DNA from: Oscheius tipulae
Lineage: Eukaryota; Nematoda; Chromadorea; Rhabditida; Rhabditidae
Direction: 5' to 3'
Assembly: GCA_037178975.1 (NCBI GenBank)
Contig: JASJZH010000001.1
Location: forward strand, 7,734,501-7,798,500
DNA: 64,000 bases
Below, in pieces: positions 23,236 through 34,136 of this stretch. How positions within the stretch are numbered: position 1 is the first letter of the stretch; the number at the start of each line of letters is the position of its first letter. The translations under genes were made by a program, and so were the position numbers. Under the pieces are notes generated by a model, which searched no databases, was not told the DNA's origin, and saw nothing but the letters and a program-made list of their open reading frames with translations.

Positions 23236-24280
23236 AAAATTTTCAATGAACAAGCCTTGAACATTCGAGTTTTCTGGCATTATTCTTCTCGGAAGAGACT
23301 TGTTGATGTTTTTCGAGGACGAGCACGTCTTTGAGTGGGCACATGGTACCACCGTCTCGTCATTAGGCAGATAAGAATGTTCACAGGCAGACCCAGTCTC
23401 CTCTCACAATGGTACCACCTAGTTCTCTCAGAATTTTCGGGACTATTTCTGCTATTTCTATTGGTCTCTGGTCCGTCTATAACTTCTTCGAGGCTATATT
23501 TTGGAGCGGCCATGAACATGGTAAGTAGTGGCTCGTAAAACCGAACGTAGAACCTTTCAGACACCAGTGATCTGCCTCTCTCAGCGATGCTATGTCTTTC
23601 CATCCTCTGTCTTTCGTTCTTCATGGGATACGCAGTCTACAAAAATAGTCATCTCGCCTATCGAAACGCCTTCATCGTGAGCTGGGTAAGTCTATATCGA
23701 ACACAAATCTCGTAATCGGGGGACAGAAGTACGAGGTGGTACTTGTTGATGAAACAGACTGTAAACAGAAAGATTTCAGCTGATTCTCGTTCTGCCAATA
23801 GGACAGCTCATCATCAGTCTCTTTACGAGATACTACGGGACAGAGGGGACTCTCTATAAGTTTGGTTTTGAGGGTAAGTCTTCTTCTCAAATACTTCTCA
23901 AATGAAATTTACAGGTAGTGATATTCAAACGGCTGCCTTTCTTCTCTGTCTACTGAAGATAGCTCTCTCCGCCATACCCACAGTTACATTCCACCTTCTT
24001 TGGAGACAAACCATAAAAGAAGACCCTGCCCCGGAGAAGACGGTTTTTCTCAAGCAAACGAACCTCACAACAGCAGAAGTAAGGCACAACGATGTCAGTT
24101 CTGTTTCGGCCACTCGCACATTCTAACCGACTATAGAAATCATCAGCAGATCTCTGAACTGAAGGTGCTTTTCAGCTAATGTCCTAATATGTCGTTTTTA
24201 TTGAATATTTTATTACTGTTTGTTGTAACATGGGAGCAGTCGTTGATTGGTGTCTCGAAGTGCCGAAAGCGCACTCCTAT
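23207..24280. repeat. 29-nt perfect inverted repeat pair flanking the four-TM gene
   Basis: Bases 23207-23235 are the exact reverse complement of 24252-24280. A second pair, about 24066-24105 and about 24535-24580 (around TAAGGCACAACGATGTCA), is also inverted. A nearby stretch, ACTATAGAAATCATCAGCAG at about 24131 and ACTACAGAAATCACCAGCAG at about 24503, is a direct repeat. The arrangement indicates recent local duplication with inversion. Confidence 0.8.
23409..24126 (+). CDS. small four-transmembrane protein, unknown family
   Basis: Four exons join in phase: 23409-23520, 23561-23685, about 23779-23873 and about 23915-24126. The product is about 180 residues with four hydrophobic spans: GTISAISIGLWSVYNFFEA, PLSAMLCLSILCLSFFMGYA, SWLILVLPIGQLIISLF and TAAFLLCLLKIALSAIPTV. 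The C-terminus is polar, with an NLT sequon. The start chosen is the ATG (MVPPSSLRIF) 18 nt after a CACAGGCAG acceptor; an upstream exon cannot be excluded. There are no cysteine patterns of tetraspanins and no motif I recognise. The gene is surrounded by inverted and direct repeats, so it may be a recently rearranged copy. Confidence 0.6.
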
Positions 24281-24706
24281 TACATAATAATTGAACACAA
24301 ACGAAACATAAATATTACATCAATAGTAGAAGCAATTACCACTTCACAACACTGTTGCATTGTCGTACCGACTGACACTTCTTCCGGCTTATAATGTTCC
24401 ACCATCCCATGAAGAAAACTATCCAGTCCATTCTTCTTGTTCTCCACGGTTGTTTCTGCCGAAACCACTTCAAAAATGGTAGAAAGATTAGGCTTATTCT
24501 AACTGACTACAGAAATCACCAGCAGACTTCTGAGCTGAAATTGACATCGTTGTGCCTTACTTCTGCCGTTGTGAATCGTCGTACAACCCTACTATACACT
24601 ACCTGTGCTCCTTTGCCAGAAAGAATAACGACGTGACTTATATTCGGAGCCTAGTTAGTGTGCGTATTTATCACAGGATATGAGATCAAAAACAATGGAA
24701 TGAGCA

Positions 24707-25894
24707 TTAGTTCCCGAATGCTTTACACATCTTCTTGCTCGTCTGCTTGCTCCCCTTCGTCTTCTCTTCGCGCCTCTGTTGAATAACAAGCCGCTCCTGC
24801 TCAACCAGCTTCTCACTTTTCGGATGCTCTTCAAGCAGTTTCGATAGATCAATCTCAGCCTCATCCAGCTTCCAAGTCTCTATCATCGCTTTGGCTCGTC
24901 GATAGAGAGCCTTCTCATTGACAGCGTCCCGATTCAGGACTTCGGAAGCGGCTGACTGTGCCTCATAGAAGTTACCCGTGTTTAAGAGACATTGTGACAG
25001 ATTCAGGAACAGGGAAATGTTCTGGAAAGAGGGTATTCAGATGTGAGAAAATGTTGATACCTTCTGGTCCAGCTCGATCCATTCCGGCTCTCCAGGTTTC
25101 TCTCTCAACAGCAGGTGATCCAATCTTTGAAGAGCCTCCCGGTAGCGGATCTCTGCTTCCTTGTACTCTTTCTACATCAATCTTATATGTTTCATTATAT
25201 AATCGAACCTTCTTGAAGAGCTCATTCCCCTCCTCACGAAGAGTCTCCACAGATGCCAACTTCTCTTCCGAATTCAGTTGCCATCCGTCGGGTTTGTAGT
25301 CTTCCGGTTGAGTGACAGACTTCAGATGGAAGATGACACGAAGTGGGGAAGGAGATTTCATGTACTCGTCCAGAGCTGGGTATCCAGTTCCTTCGGCCAT
25401 TGAGGCAGCACACATGTGAGTAGCATGACCGTGATCGTGTCCATCGCAGGGTCGGGCAATATCTCGAAGTTTCTTCGAGACCATGGGGAAGGAGACCAGC
25501 TCGCGCTGTTCCACGTCAAATTGGGAAATCTGAATGTATTCCATCAGTACTGGATACCTAAAGAAACAACCTCATCGACGAGCATAGATCGAAGACAGGT
25601 CTCGAAGATAGGAAGCTGGAACTTCTTGCCAAAGATCAACTCTAGAGGCTGACCATAGCCATCAGGCCATTTCTTCCTCGTGTCGTCTATGGAAACGTAG
25701 GCTTCCCGTCCCTCAGGCATTCCAGATTCCGATGTGACTGGGTCAATGGGACGGAGGACTTCGTAGTGGAAGACAGCCTTCGTGCCTTAGAATAATGATT
25801 TTGGGAGAGAATAGATTGGAAACGGACCTGTCCTGTACTCGGGCACTTTACCCTTCCCCGCATTGATAGTCTTCTTCACACAGGACGGTTTCAT
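24707..25894 (-). CDS. AIP: aryl hydrocarbon receptor-interacting protein homologue (FKBP-TPR co-chaperone)
   Basis: AIP binds Hsp90 through its TPR domain and holds client receptors in the cytosol. The minus-strand sequence shows the divergent FKBP-type domain: [19 protein letters not shown] (compare human RVIQEGRGELPDFQDGTK), [29 protein letters not shown] and [15 protein letters not shown]. The linker [20 protein letters not shown] and three TPR motifs follow (for example [20 protein letters not shown]). The C-terminal helix ends KKMCKAFGN. The internal ATG at 25894 (MKPSCVKK) is the conservative start. An upstream exon beginning MEIIVDRF near 25978 matches the human N-terminus in style, but I could not find a phase-correct splice. 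Introns are 40-50 nt. Confidence 0.93.
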
Positions 25895-26214
25895 TGCTGG
25901 AAAATGGGTAGATAGGACGGAAACATTGCTATAATGAGAGAGAGAGAGAGAGACGAATCTGTCTACAATGATCTCCATTTTCAATCACAAGATACAGTTT
26001 GTTTCTTTTGCGCTAAAAATTGTAGTTGTTCTAATTGCTACAGTTCGTCTATAGTTATCAGAACATAACAACTCTTAAAAACTGTTTGTGCTTCCAAAAC
26101 GCAATTCGCCCAAAATGCGTGATTATGTACAAGATGATCAATTTGCTCTTACGCTGTTAACTGGAAGTGTGCGACTTCTAACCAACTGTTCGGGTCGACC
26201 AAAACACTTTCGAG

Positions 26215-26290
26215 CTTTGGATTGTTCTGTAAAGCTGTAGAGTGGATCAAGGACTACAACTTCATAAGACATTGCAGATATGCTTTATGC
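26215..26290. repeat. small palindrome, GTTGTAG hairpin family
   Basis: GTTCTGTAAAGCTGTAG pairs with CTACAACTTCATAAGAC across a short loop, between AIP and DNAJC16. Confidence 0.55.
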
Positions 26291-26439
26291 AATCCTGGGC
26301 CTCAAAGTTGAAGTAAAATTCTTGCTTTGTTCACTAAAGGGTTTCACATTGCAAGGGGAAAGAGACCTGCCCTAAGGCTTCTGCGTTCGCCCTGGCTTCA
26401 TGAGCAGCAATCAAAACGCGGTAGTTACAATAAACTTCA

Positions 26440-26490
26440 AATAACTATTTTCGGTTTACGATAGTTTTCGTGGCAGGGCCCACAGATTGA
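26440..26490. repeat. dispersed repeat core, degraded copy
   Basis: GTTTTCGTGGCAGGGCCCAC differs by few positions from the GGCGGGACCC core elsewhere in the window. Confidence 0.35.
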
Positions 26491-26693
26491 GAAAGAAAGA
26501 GGACCATGACAGGTAGTATGATCAGGACAGGTTAACCGATAGGAATGGGATAAGAACAAAGAAAAATCCGAGATTCATTTTGTCTCCGTACAAAATATTA
26601 TGTGAGCTCTTTTGGTAAGTTTGCACATCCTGAAACCGAATTGCGACTGAAAATTGCATGAGATGGTGGGGGAACTGAAAGACATGAAGTAAA

Positions 26694-29600
26694 TCATTTG
26701 AGATTTTCTGGCCACTCGGGGATGTAATATCGGCGGATGCTGCCCTCAAGAAGGCGGTCCAGCCAATTGGGGAAACTGTTCAGGACGTTGTCCGTATTGA
26801 TGCTCGAGATGCTTCTTCGTAACATCGCGTGCTCTTCACGTGTACCCTTCTCTTCATCATCGTGGTCTGAGTCAGACGACTCTGGGAAGTCGTCATCGTC
26901 ATCGAAGCCGAGAAAATGACGATTGCCGCCAGTTGTGTGTTTTGGGTGGTAGATAGAGAAGTAGAGTTTCCAGCCACATAGGGCCAGAACAGTTCCGATC
27001 GTCTGCCGTGGATTGATTCCCTGGAAAGTTCTTTTAATAGTTTGTAACTTCGGGGGATTGAGGGCGAGCTCCTTGCAAAATTGGTAAACAATCAGGAAAA
27101 AAGCAGGCTTACTGGATATCTTTGCAATCAAAGGAGACGTTTTCTAGTCTCTGGGTATGTTCTTCTGTAATCACCGACGCTGGACGACGCACTGCGCAGA
27201 TTTACGCAATGATTTAGTGGTTAGCGTGCTGGGCTATAAATCTGAGCGACCCGTGTTCGATCCCCGGCAATGTTTTTCGTGTGTCTTGTAAAGTTGTAGC
27301 TTTTAATAATGACTAAGAAGAACATCAAAAGGCTTGGAAAAAGATTGCTTGGACCAGAAAAAAGTCCAACGCGGAGATTTCTCTGTACACCGTACCCTCT
27401 CGCCGAGTTCCATGCTGGTGCGTCAAGGTAGTTTCAGCAAGAATCGTAAGCTCACCTTCAGCCGTTCACAGAAGCTCTCATTCCCAATCATGGCCGATTC
27501 CCCTAGAGGAAGCGTATGCTCTAGCAGTTTGCGGAACCAGGGCAGGTTCTTGTCGACCATGAGATAGCCGAAAGAGAAGGTCTTGTTGCTGAAGTTGTTT
27601 TGTGAAGGTACCAATAAGATTTCTCACTTTCTCAATGGGAAGACATATTGGGCGAATTGGTTCAAGAGACGATCTTTGCTCTCCTCGTCCACGAGCACGA
27701 CCAGTGACCGACAGCCCGGCTTCAGAAGTCGAATCATTCCATAGTAGCTCTCCGCGCGGAGCTCGTGAAGCAGAGGGCTCATTATCGACATCACCCTGTT
27801 GATTTCTGTCATCTTTTTCGATGTCTGTCTCACCTCTTGACCTTCTGTTCCGGGTTTTTCTCCTGACTCTTCATCGATTCCTTGGTCTTCGGGTCCTCTG
27901 GGTGCCAGTCGTCCATCGAGGCTTCCTTCTTCATTTTCTTTAATCCGGAAGCCTCAGAGTTCATGTAGCTGACAACGTAGCCCAGCACGAAAATAATTAG
28001 GAATGTTCCGAGGACCGATAGCAGGGGATAGGCTTCTTCCTTGGTCACGTGGAACTTGGCACTTTCCCAGAGACGGAAAATCGTCCTAGTCCACCTGGTC
28101 CAGAGAGTCGGGTAGTACTCGTCTTGCTGAAAGAGTAGACTACTTCCCAACTGTCCCTCTACTCACAATCTCTCCTACAGCTCCCGTATGTTCGAGACGG
28201 ATTCTCTGTGCTACCACCTCCCCGATAAGTTGATCCATCTTGCCCTCATCGCCATCCCATCCGCCAGCCAACCAATGGAACTTGGCCTTCACATGCTCGA
28301 TTCTCCAGATGACCAGGACATCTCGAGAGATTTTCTGAACCATTCTTTTACGACTGTTTCCTGTAAATTTACCGTGCTGACCGGGGCGGCCTTCTCGAGG
28401 AAGGGACGGAGCCATTCGGCCTGCTTGTTCGCGAAAATGTAGGTCAGTCGGACCTGAAAGAATCGGATCAAATTGAACGCGGAGAGGACAAACGTGCTGG
28501 GAAGACCAGTTCTTGTTGGACTTCTTGACATACTGAGCATACTTCTCGAGCAGACTCGAGTCTTCTTGTCCCTCCACCACAGGAAGAATGACACAGAGCT
28601 GTCGTTGATTCCTCGAACTGATAGGACATATCTCGTCCAGATACTTGCTAGACGACAGCTGAAAAATAGGTTCTTCTTTACTTCACTCGACCTACTCTGC
28701 TCAGAGACAAAAATTTGTTCTGGTCGATGAAGGTGGAGAGGGCTTCCATCGTGAACTGACTTCCGCTCGAGATGGAGATTCGCGCAACTGGGCCGCTCTG
28801 GAAGATGGATCCATCTATGTTTTCTTGAGCTTTTACCTCTGGCGAGTCGTTAAAAATGAGGACGTTGTCACACTGAGTACACTTGATGTCGAGAGCGTTC
28901 CGCATCGAGATCACCTCGTCTGTGTTCTCGCCCAGATGAACGTAGCCGAATCGGGCAAAGTGAGAATACTTCATGGCTGTCAAGAGATAGCGTGTTCTGG
29001 GCTCGGGCAGGGCTCCCAAGATGAGGACGGAGATCTGAAACACGGATTGGATAACTTTGCACCCCTAGTGATCTTCCTACCCTTTCTACAGTCTCAAGGC
29101 TCAATTTTCAGGCATTGGCACCTTGTCACTTACTCTTAAACGCAACTTTGTACGTCCATCTGCATTTACGCACCACGACTGCTGACCGAAGGCGCCGTCG
29201 CTCGTTATAAACAGCTCAGCGGTTAGCGCACAGGACTATGGTTTTGAGCGATCCAGATTGGATTCCCGCCCATTTTTTCCGAATTTCTGTAACGGCGGCG
29301 AGGCTGGTATACTTTCTTTTATGGAAAAATAACAATTTTACAAGAGCTTACCTTGTTCGAGCTGCTCCAGCTGTCCACGAACCTCTTCAGCATATCGTAA
29401 GAGCTGATAGGAAGAAGGTACGTCTTAGGAATGACGTCCCTAGCAAAGAGACGAACTCCTCTTAAAAGTAGCTACTCTTTGATATTTGTAGTAAGTTTAC
29501 CTCGGATTCAGAGTCCGCATATCATTTCGGAAGTGTATGACTCGGCCGTCGATGATGGCCACAATCGAGGGCAGATGTGTGACTCGAAGTTTCTCAGCCA

Positions 29601-30404
29601 GATTTCCGTCTATCATCGCGTTGACAGTTCCTATTCCGTATCCTGGAGGGAGAGTATGAATCAGAGAACAGTTTTTTTCTTACCCAAGGGCTCGAGGTCA
29701 TCCGTGACCGCCTTCCAGACGTTCTTCAACTGGAAACAGTACTGACAGTAGTTCGAGTAGACGTAGAGAATGAAGGGCTGTTCATAGCTTCTGTCTAATA
29801 TTCCATGGGTGTACTGTCTGATCGTGATTCGCTGCTTTACGAACAGGTCGTCGTCCGAGCCGAAACCGAAACCGTTGAACTGAAAAAGAAGGTTCCATTT
29901 GAGCATTTCTACTACGCTTAATCAATAGACACTTATTTTCAATGTTTTTGTATATGAAAATCGCTATTTCGGCTCTCTTCTCTATATTTTCTGGTCCAAA
30001 TCTTGTTCGACAGGGTTGCACAAATTGAGAGAAAAACTCACAAATCCGCCTCCAAATCCTCCATGGAAGCCTCCTCCTCCAGCTCCTCCTGGAGTATCAT
30101 CAAACGTTCCAAACTTGTCGTATCGTTCCTTCTTCAACGGGTCCGACAAAATTTCGTAGGCTTTTGTAATGGCCACGAATCTCTCCTGAGCCCCTGGACT
30201 GCTGTTTTTGTCAGGATGCCTGAATTTTATCCCTTTTTCATCATTTTCAGAGGTTTACCATTCTCTCGCCAGCGATTTGTAGGCCTTTTTGATGTCCTTC
30301 GGACTGACATTCCTCTTCACGCCGAGTTCAGCATACGGATCTCGAGGATAGTCAGCAAAGACGGCTAGGACGAAAAGACAGGCGCCAAGGAAGAGAAGTT
30401 TCAT
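26694..30404 (-). CDS. DNAJC16: DNAJC16 homologue, J-domain and thioredoxin-domain ER membrane protein
   Basis: The family members are ER-membrane Hsp40 proteins. The minus-strand start at 30404 gives a signal peptide ([19 protein letters not shown]) directly followed by the J domain ([44 protein letters not shown]) with an intact HPD motif. A Gly-rich linker ([16 protein letters not shown]) leads to a thioredoxin-like domain with a CxxC site (YCQYC). Further exons carry additional thioredoxin-fold segments. A TM span ([20 protein letters not shown]) is followed by an acidic tail and the family-typical end [19 protein letters not shown]. There are at least ten introns, most of them short; one near 27.15-27.40 kb and another near 29.1-29.35 kb hold tRNA-like repeats. 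Confidence 0.93.
27205..27290 (+). repeat. tRNA-derived SINE-like repeat
   Basis: The A-box-like TTTAGTGGTTAGCGTG, the block GCTATAAATCTGAGCGACCC and a near-perfect B-box GTGTTCGATCCCC are in the correct order and spacing for a tRNA. The acceptor arms do not pair, and TTTTTCGTGTGTCTTG follows, so this is a SINE head and not a tRNA gene. It lies antisense in a DNAJC16 intron. Confidence 0.65.
29203..29290 (+). repeat. tRNA-derived SINE-like repeat
   Basis: AACAGCTCAGCGGTTAGCGC (A-box), then GAGCGATCC, a degraded B-box (GATTGGATTCCC), and the tail TTTTTTCCGAATTTCTGTA shared with the other copies. It lies antisense in a DNAJC16 intron. Confidence 0.6.
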
Positions 30405-30726
30405 TCAGGACACCAGGTTTAGCCCAAACTGAAAGGCATGAGACTGAGCGGTCAGGTAAAAATCAATAATCTCAAGGATACTTCCTCCTCATTTTCTGTT
30501 GAAAACTGTCGAAAAGAGAGGAAGAAAGAAATGTGAACGGCTAAGTGTAATACCAGGCATATTGATTTTGCTCTTGGAGGCAAGATGTGAGTGTGTGTGG
30601 CATTGGAGCGAGGCCGAGAGGTACCGACGATGTGACTTTTATATCTCCACAAAACCTGCTATTTTTCAAACTTTATTATTGTGAGAATGACAAAAACCCG
30701 TATATAAAAACGCTGTGTGTCTTCGT

Positions 30727-31910
30727 TCAGCGACGACTCGTTCCTCCGTATCCTGAAAATGAGATTTTTTATAAGGATTTCCCTCTCCAAATACCAGTAC
30801 TCTGATGCATATCACTGCTGCTACAGCTTGGAACAGATGATGAAGGCCGAGAATATCCAGATGAATAGGTAGAGGATGAAGGACGCGTTCTTGTAGCCTC
30901 CGGCTGCTGTCCCTGACGTCTTCCCATAAAATAGCCGCCCAGAGCACCGAGACCAGCTCCGGTCCAGAATCCCGCTCCTCCTTGACCACCAGCTGCTCCG
31001 GCATCGCGTCCAAATCCCATCGTTCTCGGTCGAGAATTCCAACCAAATCCTTGTCGGGTGCCCTCATTCGGAGGAGCCGAATAGTTTGGTCTCTGGCGCA
31101 CGTTTTCTGATCTCATCGTGTCGTCGTAGGACGGAGGAGGGGGAGCGGATGGGTTGCCGTAGGAAGGCGGCTTGGTGGGGTAGTCTTGATCGTCGGGACC
31201 GGGAGGATAGCCGGGGCCATCGTTCGGGTAACGGCGACTAGCTGAAAGTTTAGCTATACACCGAAGATTCAAACCGTACCTCCATCCGGCGAATCCTCTC
31301 CTCTGCTCTTGGTTAAACACATGTAGAAGGCCACGAAGACGATGAACACAATCACTGCCCACGTTCCGAAGATGTTCGTAGCTCTGGTCATCAAAATAAG
31401 CTCGGTTAAAGTAAAAAATACTCACTCTTCGTGCTGCGGTGTGCGTCTCTTCAAGTCGGCCGTGTACTCCAGATCATACTCCAGTCCACAGGAGCCGTGA
31501 AGAATGTACGGATCGTCGGGATGGTCGAAACCTTCACAGGTGACTGTAATCTGGAAGTATTTAGATTTGAAAAGGAATGATTGAGGGCAAAACCTTGCCA
31601 AATTCGTAATCCGTCGGCATTTCGGCCACACATCGCCATTCGTAGTCGAGACCGTTGAAACCGGCCTTTGTGCACTGTGCTACACGAGGCACAAACCTGT
31701 GAGCAGCTGCTCCACCGACGCATTTCATCTGAGGAACGGAGCTGGATCTTCTTCCTAACGAATTTGTTAATAAAAAATATTGAAAAAAAACGCACCAGTA
31801 GTCATTTGTCCTTCCTTCAGGGTGATTGTGTTGACATCGGAGAGCAGGACTTTTTTGTGAGCTCCCTCCACACAAGCCAGTAATCCAAATAGAAGGAGAA
31901 TTATTTTCAT
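30727..31910 (-). CDS. SARAF: store-operated calcium entry-associated regulatory factor homologue
   Basis: SARAF is an ER-membrane protein that promotes slow inactivation of STIM/Orai calcium entry. The minus-strand start at 31910 comes 2 nt after a TTTTCAG acceptor and gives a signal peptide (MKIILLLFGLLACVEGA). The Cys-rich luminal domain matches the family closely (GLDYEWRCVAEMPTDYEFGK, TVTCEGFDHPDDPYILHGSC, GLEYDLEYT). One TM span (TWAVIVFIVFVAFYMCL) and a Pro/Gly/Ser/Tyr-rich cytosolic tail follow. The last short exon, joined in phase across a 42-nt intron, ends GYGGTSRR, matching the conserved SARAF C-terminus. A reading-through version without this splice would end at 30769. An AATAAA lies on the minus strand about 55 nt past the stop. 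Confidence 0.94.
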
Positions 31911-32144
31911 TTCTGAAAATACAAATTGTTTTTTGAAAAACAGAAGAGATAAGTGAGAGAAATCAGCTGCGAGGGGAATGATAAGGACTGAGAGAGAAGA
32001 CGGGAGGAGTGACCGCCTATTACACGTGTGTTTGTGGCTGGGGATTGCGAAAGTAGAGCGTGTGTGGAGGCTATTGAGGAAAATGGCGTTTAGACAGGGA
32101 TAAATTGCAAATCTCTTATTTTAAGGTGTCTGTAGTACAACGGG

Positions 32145-32235
32145 CGTCGGACTAATAGCTCAGCGGCTAGCACATTATGCTATAAATCGACTTAGCGACT
32201 TAAGTTCGATTCTCGGATGGTTGCAGATGTTTTCG
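32145..32235 (+). repeat. tRNA-derived SINE-like repeat
   Basis: This copy is the best preserved: TAATAGCTCAGCGGCTAGCA (A-box), GCTATAAATCGACTTAGCGA, B-box AGTTCGATTCTC, then TTTTCGGATTTCTGAGA. The middle block is nearly identical to the 27.2-kb copy. No acceptor stem pairs, so it is not a functional tRNA. Confidence 0.65.
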
Positions 32236-32363
32236 GATTTCTGAGAGTGCTGGTTAAAAGGAATAAACAATTGATCGATATCGTTGACTGTTTTAGGCAG
32301 TTTGCTGCAAAGCAATGTGGAAAAACATCAGCAAAAAGTTTTCTCTTAGTTTACTAGCCATGA

Positions 32364-32789
32364 TTATATGTACACGCGTCTTACTTGGCATTCAGAGCGA
32401 ATGAAAGTCTTCTCTTTGAACAGATGCTTCGACTTTTCCTTCGTCACATCCTTCCTCTGCGAGTTTCTGCTGCCTTCTGGCTGACCATCTTGCGGCGCCG
32501 GCTCCAGCGGCACGTCCCATTCGCTCTTCTCATAGATCTCTTCCGACTTGAGGTAGCCATCGAAATTCACAGCCGGATTCTCCTGCTTCGCTGGCCTGTT
32601 CGCATCCGTTTCCTTCTTCTCCACATTCCAGTCCGTCTTCGTGAACAACGGCTGCTGTACTGCTCCAGTCAGATCCGGCTTCTTCGTCGAGCCCGCCTTC
32701 GTTTTTTCTCCGTCCTTGAGGCTCGAGTTCTTTTTTTTGCAGCTAGCGAGCGGAAGGAGCAGTAGCAGCTGGAGGAAGAACAACAGCAT
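32364..32789 (-). CDS. small secreted charged protein, unknown
   Basis: On the minus strand an ATG at 32789 opens 141 codons with a clear signal peptide (MLLFFLQLLLLLPLASC) followed by a Lys/Glu-rich mature region with no further cysteine until the end. Two related motifs (TDWNVEKKE, SEWDVPLEP) suggest an internal repeat. The final ECQ is followed by GTAAGA, a good donor, so the true gene may splice onward and the last six residues may be intronic. No family is recognised. It lies upstream of SARAF on the same strand. Confidence 0.5.
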   Translation of the reverse strand: MLLFFLQLLLLLPLASCKKKNSSLKDGEKTKAGSTKKPDLTGAVQQPLFTKTDWNVEKKETDANRPAKQENPAVNFDGYLKSEEIYEKSEWDVPLEPAPQDGQPEGSRNSQRKDVTKEKSKHLFKEKTFIRSECQVRRVYI

Positions 32790-33262
32790 CGAGACTGTCG
32801 GGGCGATGCTTTTGCTGTCTAAGATGTTTCTGGAAGTAGAACCCTCAGGAGACTCTCTTGTTCTGTGAGCTCTTATGTCTCTAAGAATCCGTTCTACCCA
32901 CTTCCATTGTCTCCCCGATCTTTCCCAATAGAAATAGCTTTAGAATCTTTCTATTTTCGCTCGACCACACTCTCCCTAATTTCCCCTCGGTGCTCTCGAC
33001 GAACGGAAATCGGAGGAAGTGAGTACGCTTGACTGCCTTGGCCACTTGGGAAGTCTCAATTCAATACCTCTTTCCACCCTATTTTTTATGGCTACTAATC
33101 AAATCCAGGAGAGATAAATAGAAAAGTGTCATCTGGCTTCCTCCAATAGCCACAGCAGACCTCTCACTGGTGTGGGATTACACCACAACCCTCAGGCTAT
33201 CGATCGGCCGTTAGGCTTTGTCTCTTATCCTCTTATTCCCCTATTGTTGTTTTTCGATAGAT

Positions 33263-34063
33263 ATGGGTAATTCCGGGAGCTCCCTCTCCGACCTGAATCT
33301 CTTCAGTAAGGGCGGCGTTTTCACTAGAGAACAGCTAGACGAATATCAGGTGAGCCTTGTCGTGAAAAATATAGTTAAAAATCTTGCTCAGGATTGTACC
33401 TTCTTCACACGAAAAGACATCATTCGACTTTATAAGCGATTCTATGCCTTGAATCCGCAAAAAGTGCCGACAAATATGCAAGGAAACAGGCCAAGTATCA
33501 TCACACTTACTTTCGAGGAAATCGAAAAGATGCCCGAGTTAAGGGTGAGCCCAATTTTGACATTTTTAAGTCCAATGTTTAGGAAAACCCATTTCGAAGG
33601 CGAATTTGTGAGGTTTTCTCAGAAGACGGCAGAGGGAATTTGACATTTGACGACTTCTTGGACATGTTTAGCGTTTTCTCAGAGATGGCACCTCTTCAGC
33701 TCAAACTCAAATATGCTTTTAGGATATATGGTGAGTTTTCCTTTGCTAGGCATTAAAAAGGTCTTCAGATTACGATGGAGACGACCATCTTGGTCACGAT
33801 GATCTATCCAAAATGGTGCGGAGTTTGACAAGGGACGAGCTCACAGACGAAGAGGTCGAATTCATCATTGAGAGGGTAAGAGAGACTGTCAGAGGTCAAT
33901 TTCCCATTCAGATTATCGAAGAAGCCGATTTGGACGGCGACGATCGATTGAATTACGCTGAATTTGAGGCAAGTAGTATTTTCCCGTCTAACTAGAGAGA
34001 ACGTTTCAGCATGTGGTCAGTCGCTCGCCCGACTTTATCCGCACCTTCCACGTGAGGATCTGA
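33263..34063 (+). CDS. CIB2: calcium and integrin-binding protein (CIB2/CIB3-like)
   Basis: CIB proteins are myristoylated EF-hand proteins that bind integrin tails and, for CIB2/3, mechanotransduction channels. The product starts MGNSGSS, an N-myristoylation consensus. It continues with [55 protein letters not shown], and ends ADFEDM-like followed by [12 protein letters not shown], matching human CIB2 along its length. EF-hand 3 is [13 protein letters not shown] (Asp at position 12) and EF-hand 4 is [13 protein letters not shown]. Six exons are separated by five introns of about 36-42 nt, all phase-consistent by reading. The start lies 2 nt after a TTTTCGATAG acceptor. The symbol marks the closest vertebrate relative only. 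Confidence 0.93.
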
Positions 34064-34136
34064 ACTGCCTTTTAAAAAAAGAGAGTCTTTATCTCTGCAT
34101 AACCGGTTTAAATAAAACTGAAAAACTGAGAAGAGA

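Noticed and set aside
27205-27290. A nuclear tRNA gene with a near-perfect B-box
   Set aside because: The acceptor and anticodon stems do not pair, and the flanking tail is shared with other tRNA-like repeats, so it is a SINE head.
30769-30810. SARAF ending GIWRGKSL at 30769
   Set aside because: Splicing a 42-nt intron gives the conserved GYGGTSRR end in phase, which matches the family.
24707-31910. An SL-type operon SARAF-DNAJC16-AIP on the minus strand
   Set aside because: The gaps are 323 bp and about 800 bp, SARAF has its own polyA signal, and DNAJC16 and AIP lack a clear acceptor immediately before the start. Same-strand order alone is not enough.
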